This document shows, in pieces, positions 21,449-31,864 of a DNA stretch of 64,000 nt (position 1 is the first letter of the stretch; every line of letters begins with the position of its first letter). The notes under the pieces were generated by a model, which made no database searches, was not told the origin of the DNA, and worked only from the letters and a program-made list of their open reading frames with translations. Origin of the DNA: JAHEDH01 sp963745865. Lineage in GTDB: Bacteria; Actinomycetota; Acidimicrobiia; Spongiisociales; ZC4RG35. The position numbers and the translations under genes were made by a program. The stretch spans positions 681,933 to 745,932 of the forward strand of contig CAVUYZ010000003.1 of NCBI GenBank assembly GCA_963745865.1, read 5' to 3'.

Positions 21449-21499
21449 CGTTCTTGTCAGAGATGACGGCAATGTGGCCCCGGATCCCTGACAAGAACG
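21449..21499. repeat. 51-bp palindromic repeat, copy 1 (after VOC gene)
   Basis: Ends are a perfect 12-bp inverted repeat, CGTTCTTGTCAG at 21449-21460 and CTGACAAGAACG at 21488-21499. The element starts 1 bp after the VOC stop codon and is about 43/51 identical, without gaps, to the copy at 21961-22011. Its far end lies about 30 bases upstream of the pyr leader hairpin. Confidence 0.85.
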
Positions 21500-21500
21500 A

Positions 21501-21936
21501 TCAGACCACGCAGAATTCGTTGCCTTCCGGGTCTTGCATCACGACCCAGTACTCCCCGCGTTCCTCCATCGGGCCCATCATCGAGGCGCCGGCTGCCGTC
21601 AGCCGCTCCACTTCTGCTCCGATTCGGCTGCGCTGCTCGTCGAGCGAGGCTTCGCTCCCACCCGCGATGTCGATGTCGAGGTGGACGCGATTCTTGGCCG
21701 ATTTCGCCTCCGGAACCCGCTGGATGAAGACCCGTGGGCCCTGCCCGTCGGGGTCGACGATGGCGCTGGCATCGTTCCAGTTCTCCTCGGGGATCCCCAT
21801 GTCGGTGGCCCAGTCGTCCCATGATTCGAACCCGGCCGGCGGTGGCTGGATGACATAGCCGAGCGCCTCGGCCCAGAACTCCGCGAGCCGTCCGGGGGTC
21901 GTGTGCATCGAAAACGATCTGAATCCCTCTACCCAT
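21501..21936 (-). CDS. VOC-superfamily (glyoxalase/bleomycin-resistance-like) protein, frameshifted
   Basis: Small metal- or ligand-binding beta-alpha-beta-beta-beta protein. The N-terminus MGRGIQIVFDAHDP and the following GRLAEFWAEALGY match the Glyoxalase_6-type pattern but lie in adjacent frames, separated by a run of five identical bases at 21894-21898; one extra base there explains the shift. The C-terminal half has NRVHLDIDIAGGSEASLDEQ and MQDPEGNEFCVV, typical of a VOC half-domain. Substrate unknown. It is enclosed by two copies of a 51-bp palindromic repeat and separates pyrR from cmk, so it may be an inserted cassette. Confidence 0.85.
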
Positions 21937-21960
21937 CCCCCCAAGATACGGCCCAAACCC

Positions 21961-22011
21961 CGTTCTTGTCACGGTCGACGGCAATATGGCCACGGATCCC
22001 TGACAAGAAGC
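21961..22011. repeat. 51-bp palindromic repeat, copy 2 (after cmk)
   Basis: Same length and order as copy 1: CGTTCTTGTCA at 21961-21971 and TGACAAGAA at 22001-22009, with the shared interior GACGGCAAT.TGGCC.CGGATCCC. It begins 3 bp after the cmk stop. Both copies thus sit immediately behind a stop codon on the minus strand. Confidence 0.85.
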
Positions 22012-22014
22012 GAA

Positions 22015-22668
22015 TCACCCGACGCGGGCAGTTACCTCGGCGATGACGAGATCGACGACTTCGGGCAGAGTGAGGTGAGTTGTGTCGATGATGACCGCGC
22101 CATCGGCAATACTCAACGGAGACACGGCACGGGTGCTGTCGATCTGATCCCGCCGTGCAAGCGCCTCCTTGACGCTCGACGTGGCTCCCCCCGATTCGCC
22201 GGCACGACGCCGGGCGCGCTCTTCGGGATCCGCCGTGAGATAGACCTTGAGCACCGCGTCAGGAAACACGACGCTTCCGATGTCACGCCCCTCGACGACA
22301 GCTCGACGATCCCGGGCGTCGACCCAGGCACGTTGCCGATCGACCATCATCACCCGCACGTCCGGCATCGCAGCCACGGGACTGACAGCCGAGGTGATGG
22401 CCTCCGAGCGGATCACTCTCGAGACATCGGCACCATCGAGCGTGGTCTCGCCATCCTTGTAGCCGATCGTGCAATTGGCGACGACCGCACTCGCGCCGTC
22501 GGCGTCATCGAGTTCGACTCCCGCCTCTAGAACGGCAAGCGCAGCAGCTCGGTAGAACGCGCCGGTGTCGAGGTGAGCAAGACCGAAGTGAGCGGCAACC
22601 TGGCGGCTGACGGTCGACTTCCCAACGCCACCCGGCCCATCGACTGCGATGATCAGGTCCTCACCCAC
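22015..22668 (-). CDS. cmk: Cytidylate kinase
   Basis: Phosphorylates CMP and dCMP. P-loop AVDGPGGVGKSTVSRQVA, the NMP-binding LDTGAFYRAAAL, VEGRDIGSVVFPDA and the lid RRAGESGG are all present in 217 residues. The ATG overlaps the end of aroA by 8 bases. cmk adjacent to aroA and close to scpAB/rluB matches the mycobacterial Rv1709-Rv1712 block. Confidence 0.96.
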   Translation of the reverse strand: MGEDLIIAVDGPGGVGKSTVSRQVAAHFGLAHLDTGAFYRAAALAVLEAGVELDDADGASAVVANCTIGYKDGETTLDGADVSRVIRSEAITSAVSPVAAMPDVRVMMVDRQRAWVDARDRRAVVEGRDIGSVVFPDAVLKVYLTADPEERARRRAGESGGATSSVKEALARRDQIDSTRAVSPLSIADGAVIIDTTHLTLPEVVDLVIAEVTARVG

Positions 22669-23986
22669 GAATTCCCTCCAGCATCCGGAAATATCCGGGC
22701 CATGTCTTCGAAACGCACTCAGGATCGAGGATCTCGATCCCCTCTGTCACGAGGCCAACGAGGGCGAACGACATCGCCATCCGGTGATCGTCGTAGGTTT
22801 CGATCCGGGTGGGTCTGAGATTGGCCGGGATGATCACCAGGTCATCGCCCTCGATGCGGGCGTCGGCTCCGAGACGTCGGAGCTCGGTCTGGAGTGCGAT
22901 CAGACGATCGGTCTCCTTCACCCGAAGCGTCGACAGGCCTCTGATCCTGCTCTCACCCCCGGCAAAGAGGCAGGCGACAGCCAGCGCCAGCGAGGCATCG
23001 GGGGCGAGGCCCATGTCAACGTCGACCGGTCGAAGCCGGCCACCAGCCGGTCCCCTGGCCGAGAGGAGCGTGTCGGTGTGCTCGATCTCACACCCCATCT
23101 GCTCGAGAACCCTGATGATGCCGAGATCGGGTTGTGTGGACGACGGTGGAATGCCCTCGACGCCGACCGTTCCGCCGCTGATGGCGGCTGCCACCAGCGG
23201 GTACACCGCAGCAGATGCATCCGCCTCGATGTCGAGATGCGTCTTGGTGTACCCGGTCGCCTCGACCCGAAATCCGTACGTCGTCCGTTCGACATGTGCG
23301 CCGAATGTCCGCATCATGCCGACGGTCGTGTCCACGTACCGCTCGGAGACGAGGCGACCGACGATCTCGATCTCGACCGGCTCGCCGACCAGCGGCGCGA
23401 TCATGAGCAGAGCGGAGACGAACTGGCTCGACAGAGACCCCTCGATCCGAACCCTCCCGCCAGTGAGGTCGCCGCCCGACACCGAGAGCGGTGGCGTCCC
23501 GGCATCGGTCGTGACCTCGGCGCCCATGGAGACCAGCGCGTCGGTGAGATCCGAGATGGGGCGCTCACGCATTCGCGGCGTGCCGTCGATGACGACGGGG
23601 CCTTCGACCAGAGCAGACACAGCAGTGATGAAACGGGCGGTCGTTCCCGACGCAGCAACATCGATCGTTTCGACGGGATTGTCGAGATCGCCGGCGGTTC
23701 CAAGGACCATCCACGGGTCGCTGGTGTCGTCGATGAGCACCCCGAATGCTCGAAGCGCATCCCGCATCACCCGGGTGTCGTCGGCCTCGAGCGCACCCCA
23801 CAGGCGACTCACACCGCCCCCGGCGAGCGACGCCAGAATCAGTGCCCGGTTGGTGGCGCTCTTCGACCCGGGGGGACGCACGACGGCGCGAATCGGCTCG
23901 GACACCGGCTCGACCACATACACATCTCTCGACACGTGCGGTGACGGTAGCGCTGACCCCCACCATCCTTCGGACTGCTCATTCAC
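22661..23986 (-). CDS. aroA: EPSP synthase (3-phosphoshikimate 1-carboxyvinyltransferase)
   Basis: Shikimate pathway enzyme. Contains RPPGSKSATNRALILASLAGG (PEP/S3P-binding), ASGTTARFI, SLSSQFVSALLM, DASAAVYPLVAAA and LRVKETDRLIALQTELRRLGAD. The GTG at 23986 gives 441 residues; an internal GTG at 23935 nearer the conserved region is also possible. The adjacent shikimate-kinase-like gene suggests pathway clustering. Confidence 0.95.
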   Translation of the reverse strand: MNEQSEGWWGSALPSPHVSRDVYVVEPVSEPIRAVVRPPGSKSATNRALILASLAGGGVSRLWGALEADDTRVMRDALRAFGVLIDDTSDPWMVLGTAGDLDNPVETIDVAASGTTARFITAVSALVEGPVVIDGTPRMRERPISDLTDALVSMGAEVTTDAGTPPLSVSGGDLTGGRVRIEGSLSSQFVSALLMIAPLVGEPVEIEIVGRLVSERYVDTTVGMMRTFGAHVERTTYGFRVEATGYTKTHLDIEADASAAVYPLVAAAISGGTVGVEGIPPSSTQPDLGIIRVLEQMGCEIEHTDTLLSARGPAGGRLRPVDVDMGLAPDASLALAVACLFAGGESRIRGLSTLRVKETDRLIALQTELRRLGADARIEGDDLVIIPANLRPTRIETYDDHRMAMSFALVGLVTEGIEILDPECVSKTWPGYFRMLEGIRG

Positions 23987-24057
23987 TCTGCAAACGCCTC
24001 GACGCCAACTCGTGCGTCGAGATCCGCGACCGGTCGGACTGGTGAATCAGTGTCGGG

Positions 24058-24552
24058 TCACGGCGGCCCGGTCGAGATCGCTGCCAGGATCTGGTCGATC
24101 GCCTCGTCCTCCGACACCCGGCCGGTATCGATCATGACGTCGGACGCCTGCTCATACAGGGGTTTCCGGTCGTCGATCTGGTCGGAGGGTGCGATCGACC
24201 GCCGGTGGTCGGTCCCCGAGGTCCGCGTGGCCAAGGTGTCGGCGTCGGCCGTCAGATACACACACAGGGTGTTGTCCAGTGCCGATCTCACCGCCGGGTC
24301 CTCGATGATCGAGGCAGCGGCGGCCACTACCGACGATGCCGGCTCGGACACGGCGTCGAGGAACACCTCGCGTTCGAGTCGGTGCAGCGCGGTGATGCCG
24401 TCGGTCTCGGCGATGTCTCGGGCGGTTCGGCCTGTCCGGTCGGCGATCACGGCATCCGAGTCGACGAATGGGCGGCCCAGGTCTGTCGCCAACCGACGAC
24501 CCAGGGTGGTCTTGCCCGAGCCCATCGGGCCGAGAAGCACCACGTGACTCAT
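24058..24552 (-). CDS. Shikimate-kinase-like P-loop kinase with altered substrate site
   Basis: A 164-residue nucleoside-monophosphate-kinase fold protein. Walker A is GPMGSGKTTLGRRLA, and the DSDAVI segment keeps the shikimate-contacting Asp. However the glycine-rich GGG shikimate loop of AroK reads AAAAS here (VVAAAASIIEDP), and the FRxxE motif reads LHRLE, replacing the shikimate-binding Arg by His in the simplest alignment. The lid-proximal DRKPLYEQASD motif is conserved. Position next to aroA argues for a shikimate kinase; the changed contacts argue for a weak or different activity. Whether a second aroK exists elsewhere is unknown. Confidence 0.8.
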   Translation of the reverse strand: MSHVVLLGPMGSGKTTLGRRLATDLGRPFVDSDAVIADRTGRTARDIAETDGITALHRLEREVFLDAVSEPASSVVAAAASIIEDPAVRSALDNTLCVYLTADADTLATRTSGTDHRRSIAPSDQIDDRKPLYEQASDVMIDTGRVSEDEAIDQILAAISTGPP

Positions 24553-24621
24553 GTCGATCGCGCCAACTGCGGGCTCCCAGCACGGTATGTCTTCACTGCA
24601 ACCCTGGGTTGTGGCGCGCGG

Positions 24622-25341
24622 TCATGGGTGGTTGGCGGAGCGGTAGAGCTCGGTGACTTCGTGTGGGCTGAGGCGGCGGGACTCGCCCGGGGGCAGGGTC
24701 TTGTCGGTCAGCGGCCCGATGGCCGTTCGGACCAGCCGCTTGACCGGATGACCGATGGCGTCGGTCATCCGACGGATCTCCCGGTTGCGTCCCTCGGACA
24801 TCACCATCTCGATCATCGTTGCATCGCCGGACCGATCGATGAACCTGGCCCGCGTCGCAGCGGCCGGCCCGTCCTCGAGTTCGACACCGTCGGTGAGCCT
24901 CTTGATATCCGACTTCGAGGGAAGGCCCTCGACCAGTACGAGGTAGGTCTTGGTCATCCCGAAACTCGGATGGGTGACGCGGTTGGTCAACTCGCCGTCG
25001 TTCGAGAGCAGGATCAGCCCCTCAGAATCGGCATCCAGGCGCCCGACCGGCCAAATCCTCGTCTCGGTCGGAATCAAGTCGACCACCGTCTCTCGGTCGT
25101 GGGTGTCGGCCGCCGTCGAGATCACCCCTTCCGGCTTGTTGAGTAGCCAGGTCTCGAGGTCGGGGGCAACCGGAATCGGGCTTCCGTCGATCTCGACGCG
25201 CTCGGTCGCGGGATCACACCGATCCCCCAGCACCGCCACCCGGCCGTCGATCGTGATCCTCCCGGCGGCGATCAGGTTCTCTGCCACTCGGCGGGACATC
25301 AGCCCCGCTCGGCTGATCACCTTCTGGAGGCGGTCACTCAT
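24622..25341 (-). CDS. rluB: 23S rRNA pseudouridine synthase, RsuA/RluB family
   Basis: N-terminal S4 RNA-binding domain (RLQKVISRAGLMSRRVAENLI) followed by the synthase domain with LLNKPEGVISTA, catalytic Asp in VGRLDADSEGLILLSNDG and the family C-terminal EGRNREIRRM. The ATG overlaps the scpB stop, as rluB follows scpB in mycobacteria. RluB is the usual actinobacterial assignment; RsuA-type specificity cannot be excluded from sequence alone. Confidence 0.93.
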   Translation of the reverse strand: MSDRLQKVISRAGLMSRRVAENLIAAGRITIDGRVAVLGDRCDPATERVEIDGSPIPVAPDLETWLLNKPEGVISTAADTHDRETVVDLIPTETRIWPVGRLDADSEGLILLSNDGELTNRVTHPSFGMTKTYLVLVEGLPSKSDIKRLTDGVELEDGPAAATRARFIDRSGDATMIEMVMSEGRNREIRRMTDAIGHPVKRLVRTAIGPLTDKTLPPGESRRLSPHEVTELYRSANHP

Positions 25342-25910
25342 TCGTCGTTGAACGTGTCTTCGAGCACCTCGACCACGTCCGCCGGAGGGACGTGATCAGC
25401 CAACGGGGGCAGCTCATCGAGGGTGTGGATTCCCATCTTCTCGAGGAACAGCTCGGTCGTGCCGTAGACGGCGGGATTTCCGGGCGTCGGGAGCCGACCC
25501 ATCTCGGCGATGAGCCCCATCCGCTCGAGTGACCGCACCGACGAGTCCGAGTCGACCCCGCGGATCTCGGCGATCTGGGTGCGAGCGATCGGCTGCCGAT
25601 AGGCAACGACCGACAGAACCTCGAGGGCTGCAGGCGACACCCGCCGAGCCGTCGCCGATGTCGAGAAGCGCTCCAGATACGGGTAGGCCTCGGCCCGGCT
25701 GTACAGCCGATACCCGCCCCCAGACCCGCGAACCGCCAGCCCGCTCCCCCGCTGTGTCAGCCGGTCGGACAGCTCCTCGATCAGCGCAACGACCCCGTCG
25801 GCCGGTACCTCGAGCACCTCGGCGATCTCCGATGCCGGAACCGGCGCCTCGGTCACGAACAGAATCGCTTCCAGGGCAGCAACCGGATCCATCGTTTCGA
25901 ACTCGTTCAT
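25338..25910 (-). CDS. scpB: Segregation and condensation protein B
   Basis: 190-residue winged-helix kleisin partner of SMC-ScpA. The N-terminal MDPVAALEAILFVTEAPVPASEIAEVL and the conserved LEVLSVVAYRQPIARTQIAEIRGVDSD are diagnostic, followed by GRLPTPGNPAVYGTTELFLEKMG. ATG 25910 overlaps the scpA stop (ATGA). Confidence 0.95.
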   Translation of the reverse strand: MNEFETMDPVAALEAILFVTEAPVPASEIAEVLEVPADGVVALIEELSDRLTQRGSGLAVRGSGGGYRLYSRAEAYPYLERFSTSATARRVSPAALEVLSVVAYRQPIARTQIAEIRGVDSDSSVRSLERMGLIAEMGRLPTPGNPAVYGTTELFLEKMGIHTLDELPPLADHVPPADVVEVLEDTFNDE

Positions 25911-26668
25911 GATGCCCACTCCGATCGGGTTCCGTCGACGCCGCCCGTCAGATGACGGACCTGGATCTCGTCGAGCCAGTCGTCCTGGGCGACTTCGACC
26001 ATGCCCCACCGCGCCAGTTCCAACACGGCAAGAAAGTAGGCGGCGATCTCCACCTTGCGCGTGCAGTGCGACACCAGATCGTCGAAACTGGTCTCTACCG
26101 CGTCTGCCACCCGTACCCGGAGCTCGTCGATCGCCGACTGGACGGACGGAAGATCCAGGTCCAGGTGGTCGAGGTCGGGCTCGGCGTCGCGGTTGATGAG
26201 CATTCGCTCGAAGACTGCGGCGAGGCCGGCGCCGTCGACGGGAACCGTCACGTTGGGCGCAGGCACGGAGATCTCCTGGTCGATTCCGGTGACCCGTGGC
26301 ACGTAGCGGTTGGTTGCCTGCAGGCGCGCCGAGAGCACCGCCGCGACGTCTTTGAACGTCACGCACATGAGGAGGCGGGACAGGAGTCGATCGCGTTCGG
26401 ACAGCAGCGCCAGCTCTTCGTCCAGATCGACTTCGGCGTTGTCGGGGAGCAGTCGTCGGATCTTGAGTTGGATCAGTGTCGCGGCGATGAGGAGGAACTC
26501 GCTGGTCACATCGAGGTCCATTTCCCGCATCTCGTCGAGATACCCGAGGTACTCGTTGACGAGGTCGGACAGGCTCAACGAGGTCACATCCACCTGATGA
26601 CGGGTGATCAGCTGGAGGAGCAGGTCGAGTGGGCCTTCGAAGACGGCGGTCTTGACGTGATAGGACAT
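25907..26668 (-). CDS. scpA: Segregation and condensation protein A (kleisin)
   Basis: 253-residue kleisin that bridges the SMC dimer. The N-terminal FEGPLDLLLQLITRHQVDVTSLSLSDLVNEYL motif is characteristic, as is LLIAATLIQLKIRRLLP. No parA precedes it, unlike mycobacteria, where ParA-like Rv1708 does; here an HD-domain gene takes that place. Confidence 0.95.
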   Translation of the reverse strand: MSYHVKTAVFEGPLDLLLQLITRHQVDVTSLSLSDLVNEYLGYLDEMREMDLDVTSEFLLIAATLIQLKIRRLLPDNAEVDLDEELALLSERDRLLSRLLMCVTFKDVAAVLSARLQATNRYVPRVTGIDQEISVPAPNVTVPVDGAGLAAVFERMLINRDAEPDLDHLDLDLPSVQSAIDELRVRVADAVETSFDDLVSHCTRKVEIAAYFLAVLELARWGMVEVAQDDWLDEIQVRHLTGGVDGTRSEWAS

Positions 26669-26683
26669 CGGACTGTGAGAACC

Positions 26684-27193
26684 CTACCGCTCGGCACGGA
26701 CGCGAACGCGACTCTCGGAGGCGCCGTCGGCTTCTGTCAGCAGCCTCCACACAGAATCGGCGACGGCGGGCGACCGGGAGTCATGGTGGTGTCTGGCGTA
26801 ATGGATCGCGACCATCGGCGATCCGGCTCGCTCGATCTCGACGGCACCGATCGGGCCGTGGTCCCGATACACCGCATACCGTCCGCGCACCGGGAGATGC
26901 AGCTTGAGCAGGATCGAAGCGAACACTCGACCGAAGACGCCCAGCCTGGCGTGGCGTTTCCCGACGTCGTGGAGTGCAGCGGCTCTGATCAGATCGGAGT
27001 CGTTGTTCCGCGTGGCGACGAACCTCGCCGCTTCGAGACCGTGACGTTGATCGATGGCTGGTTGCTCGAGGAACAGCGTCAGTTCGGCGGGCGCGAGCCA
27101 ATTCGTGAGAACATCACGCTCCTGCTCGTCGAGTGGCGCAGACCTGATCGCCGAGAAGAAGCGACCCGCGAGATGCATCCAGCCGCCCGGCAT
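26684..27193 (-). CDS. HD-domain phosphohydrolase-like protein
   Basis: 169 residues with the HD superfamily order: QRHGLEAARFV (first His), AALHDVGKRHARLG (HD pair and downstream Lys) and HYARHHHDSRSP. These are likely metal ligands of a phosphohydrolase; the substrate is unknown. It sits 9 bases downstream of the DksA-like gene and 15 bases upstream of scpA, inside the xerD-to-scpAB operon. Confidence 0.8.
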   Translation of the reverse strand: MPGGWMHLAGRFFSAIRSAPLDEQERDVLTNWLAPAELTLFLEQPAIDQRHGLEAARFVATRNNDSDLIRAAALHDVGKRHARLGVFGRVFASILLKLHLPVRGRYAVYRDHGPIGAVEIERAGSPMVAIHYARHHHDSRSPAVADSVWRLLTEADGASESRVRVRAER

Positions 27194-27202
27194 GCGGGAG
27201 GC

Positions 27203-27562
27203 TCAGTTGTTCTTCGACTTGCAGCTCACACACTGGATCGACGTCGGTCGGAACTCCAACCGAGCCGGAGCGATCTCCTCGCCACAGGTCACACACGTCC
27301 CGTAGGTGCCTGTTGCGATCTGTTCGAGCGCGGCGTCGATGTCCTCGAGCTGTCCCTTGAGCGCGTCGACCAGCCCGATGACTTCGGTCCGCTCGGCCGT
27401 GGCGGCGCCGGCGTCGGAGAAGCCGTCTCCGTAGTTCACGTCGCCGGTCAGATCACCGGATTCGGTCGCGCCGAGCTCCTGCATCTGGTGAACCACCGTC
27501 GTCCGCTCCTCTCGAAGCTGCTTCTCGGCGTTTTCGATGTCTATCGATTGCATGGTCATCAA
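27203..27562 (-). CDS. TraR/DksA-family zinc-finger protein
   Basis: 119 residues: a helical coiled coil (residues about 8-85, with LREERTTVVHQMQEL and LKGQLEDIDAALEQI) and a C-terminal C4 zinc finger CVTCGEEIAPARLEFRPTSIQCVSC. Members bind the RNA polymerase secondary channel; the acidic coiled-coil tip of true DksA is not obvious here, so it may be a RbpA- or TraR-like modulator. Start may be at any of three closely spaced Met codons (27562, 27559, 27553). The gap to xerD is 12 bases. Confidence 0.88.
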   Translation of the reverse strand: MMTMQSIDIENAEKQLREERTTVVHQMQELGATESGDLTGDVNYGDGFSDAGAATAERTEVIGLVDALKGQLEDIDAALEQIATGTYGTCVTCGEEIAPARLEFRPTSIQCVSCKSKNN

Positions 27563-27574
27563 CTCTCAGTGGGT

Positions 27575-28456
27575 TCATCTGCTCCTCGGGTGGGCGAGCG
27601 TGTACACCTCGATGAGGTGCTGCGATGAGACCTTCGTGTAGATCTGGGTAGTGGAAACGTTAGCGTGACCGAGCATTTCTTGGACGGATCTGAGATCTGC
27701 ACCCCCCTCGACCATGTGGGTCGCCGCCGAGTGACGGAGAACGTGCGGAGAGATCCGTGACGGGACGATGCCCACCCGTTCCGCACGTTTCCGGACGATT
27801 CCGAAGACCCCTTGGCGGGTCAGCCTCCTGCCCCTGAGGTTGAGGAACACGGCGTCGGTCCGACCCGCCGCCAACTCCATGCGGTTCGGGAGCCATCGCG
27901 TGATCGCCTCGACGGCCGACGCGCCCATGGGAACCATGCGTTGCTTCCGTCCTTTTCCGGTCACCGTGACGATTGCGTCGATCAGATCGATGTGGGCCAG
28001 GTCGACGCCGACCGCTTCGGAGACACGGCAGCCGGTGGCATACATGAATTCGAGTAGCGCCGCATCCCGGACTCCCCCGATGGTGGTCGTCTCGATTCCG
28101 TCGAGCAGCCGCATCGTCTCGTCGATCGTGAGCGCCTTGGGGAGCGACTGGGGTCGTTTCGGCGAGTCGATCAGTGCTCCCGGGTCGGAGTCCCGCTCTC
28201 CTTCGATCACCTCGAATCGATGGAACCCCCTGACCGCTGCGACCTTCCTGGCGACGGTGGTTGCGGCGAGGCCCTGGCGTCGGAGCTGTGCCATCCACTC
28301 GTCGATCAGGTCGGTGGTCGGCGATCGGCCATCCAGGAACTCCCCGTACTGGGTGAGATCCCGGCGGTATGCGGACAGCGTGTTCGGTGCCAGGCCGCGT
28401 TCGGCGGTGAGAACGGCGAGATAGTCGTCGACCCGCCGTTCCAGGCCGGCATCCAT
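27575..28456 (-). CDS. xerD: Tyrosine recombinase XerD
   Basis: Chromosome-dimer resolution recombinase. N-terminal SAM-like domain (YLAVLTAERGLAPNTLSAYRRDL), then catalytic residues Arg in ATGCRVSEAVGV, Lys in VTGKGRKQRMVP, HVLRHSAATHM (His-x-x-Arg), and MLGHANVSTTQIYTKV with the nucleophile Tyr. The 293-residue length is typical. It follows ald with a 2-base gap; nudix-xerD neighbours match Rv1700-Rv1701. Confidence 0.94.
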   Translation of the reverse strand: MDAGLERRVDDYLAVLTAERGLAPNTLSAYRRDLTQYGEFLDGRSPTTDLIDEWMAQLRRQGLAATTVARKVAAVRGFHRFEVIEGERDSDPGALIDSPKRPQSLPKALTIDETMRLLDGIETTTIGGVRDAALLEFMYATGCRVSEAVGVDLAHIDLIDAIVTVTGKGRKQRMVPMGASAVEAITRWLPNRMELAAGRTDAVFLNLRGRRLTRQGVFGIVRKRAERVGIVPSRISPHVLRHSAATHMVEGGADLRSVQEMLGHANVSTTQIYTKVSSQHLIEVYTLAHPRSR

Positions 28457-28458
28457 CG

Positions 28459-29577
28459 TCAGGACGCCAGGGCCGCTCGCACGTCGACATGTTCGCGGCC
28501 CAGGCTCGCGGCGACGGCACCGTTGGTGATGGCCTGACCGACGATGTTGACGCCGGGCGCCAACTCGGGGTGGGCATCAATCGCGCCGCTGATGCCATGG
28601 TCGGCGAGGGTGACCACATACGGAAGCGTGGCGTTGGTGAGGGCGTAGGTCGAGGTGTGCGGCACGGCACCGGGAATGTTGCCAACCGCGTAGTGGACGA
28701 CGTCATGGACGGTGTACACCGGATCCTGGTGGGTCGTCTCGTGTGACGTCTCGAAGCAGCCGCCCTGATCGATGGCGATGTCGACGAGCACCGATCCGCG
28801 ACGCATGCTGCGGACCATGTCCTCGGTGACGAGCTTGGGGGCCGAGGCACCAGGGATCAGCACCGACCCGACGACCAGATCGGCTGAGAGCACGGATTCC
28901 TCGAGGTTGAGCCGGTTGGATGCCAGGGTCTCGATCCGGCCGTGATAGAGGGTCTCGAGGTGCCGGAGCTTCGCCAGGTCGCGATCGATCACCGTGACGT
29001 TGGCTTGCATTCCCACCGCGATCTCGGTGGCGTGTGAACCAGACACACCTCCACCGATCACGACCACCCTGCCCGGACGGACGCCCGGGACTCCGCCCAA
29101 CAGCACGCCGCGTCCACCGTTGGCCTTCTGAAGGAAATAGGCACCGGCCTGAGTGGCGATCCGTCCGGCGACCTCTGACATCGGAGCGAGGAGCGGGAGC
29201 GACCGATCCGGCATTTGCACGGTCTCGTACGCGACGGCGGTGATCCCCCGCCCGAGCAGCGACTCGGCCAGACCCGGGTAGGCCGCCAGATGGAGATAGG
29301 TGAACAGCAACTGGCCTTCGCGGAAGCGCTCGACCTCGGAGGCCTGAGGCTCTTTCACCTTGACGATCAACTCGGACTCGGCGAACACCTCATCGGCCGA
29401 TGGGAGGATCCGGGCACCTTGGGCGGCGTACTCCTCGTCGTGGATGGTCGAGCCCTCGCCGGCGTCATGCTCGACATAGACGCTGTGTCCGTGTTCGACC
29501 AGTTCGCGGACGCCCGTCGGGGTGAGCGCCACCCGATACTCCGAGGTCTTCACTTCGCGCGGGACTCCAATGATCAT
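28459..29577 (-). CDS. ald: Alanine dehydrogenase
   Basis: NAD-dependent interconversion of alanine and pyruvate plus ammonia. Landmarks: MIIGVPREVKTSEYRVALTP, VKVKEPQ, the substrate-binding Lys/His region LLFTYLHLAAYPG, the Rossmann VVVIGGGVSGSHATEIA and the C-terminal NATLPYVVTLADHG. The ATG at 29577 overlaps the Nudix stop; no AsnC/Lrp regulator is adjacent. Confidence 0.95.
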   Translation of the reverse strand: MIIGVPREVKTSEYRVALTPTGVRELVEHGHSVYVEHDAGEGSTIHDEEYAAQGARILPSADEVFAESELIVKVKEPQASEVERFREGQLLFTYLHLAAYPGLAESLLGRGITAVAYETVQMPDRSLPLLAPMSEVAGRIATQAGAYFLQKANGGRGVLLGGVPGVRPGRVVVIGGGVSGSHATEIAVGMQANVTVIDRDLAKLRHLETLYHGRIETLASNRLNLEESVLSADLVVGSVLIPGASAPKLVTEDMVRSMRRGSVLVDIAIDQGGCFETSHETTHQDPVYTVHDVVHYAVGNIPGAVPHTSTYALTNATLPYVVTLADHGISGAIDAHPELAPGVNIVGQAITNGAVAASLGREHVDVRAALAS

Positions 29578-30097
29578 CGCTGCTTCCGTTCCCATCTCAT
29601 CAGGGCGATCTGCGTCTTTGCATCCGTGATCTCGCCGCGATCGACTCGTTCCAGGGCCTCGGTCATCGGTATCCGGACGACTTCGGCAGTTCTCTCTTCT
29701 GCGCCGCGCGGGTCGCGACGTCCGATGACGATATCGGTCGCCTCGTACAGATGGATGATTTCGTCGGTGTAGCCGGGCGACACGATCATCGATCCGAGTG
29801 GCACGAGGTTCGCCTCCATCCCCAGTTCTTCGACGAGCTCACGTCGGGCTGCGGCGATCGGCTCCTCGCCCTCATCGAGTTTGCCGGCAGGGATCTCCAG
29901 CACGGGGGAATCGATCGCGACCCGGTACTGGCGGACGAGGTGGAGGTCACCGTCGTGGACTGCGACGATGCCGACGCCGCCCGGGTGCCGGATGACGTCA
30001 CGCGGATGGACGTCTCCGTCACCGTCCTCGATGTCGACTCGTTCGAAGTCGATGATGATCCCGCTCGCCCGGGTCTGACGCCCGACGATCCGAAAGC

Positions 30098-30101
<4 letters not shown>
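29574..30101 (-). CDS. Nudix hydrolase, ADP-ribose pyrophosphatase type
   Basis: 175 residues. The Nudix box GKLDEGEEPIAAARRELVEELG matches GX5EX7REUXEEXG, preceded by VVHDGDLHLVRQYR and EIPAGK typical of ADP-ribose pyrophosphatases, and followed by SPGYTDEIIHLY. The GTG at 30101 overlaps the true pyrG stop (GTGA). An upstream frameshift in pyrG makes the two genes look fused, but the overlap and complete domain argue for separate proteins, like Rv1699 (pyrG) and Rv1700. Confidence 0.92.
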
Positions 30102-31760
<1,659 letters not shown>

Positions 31761-31864
31761 CAGTGCCCCTGTTCCGCGAATCGACGCGCTATCGAGTTGT
31801 CATCCACGGAACACCACCGTAGCACTCCCCGCTGACGCGATTGCGGTTCGACTGAGCCCGGCGG

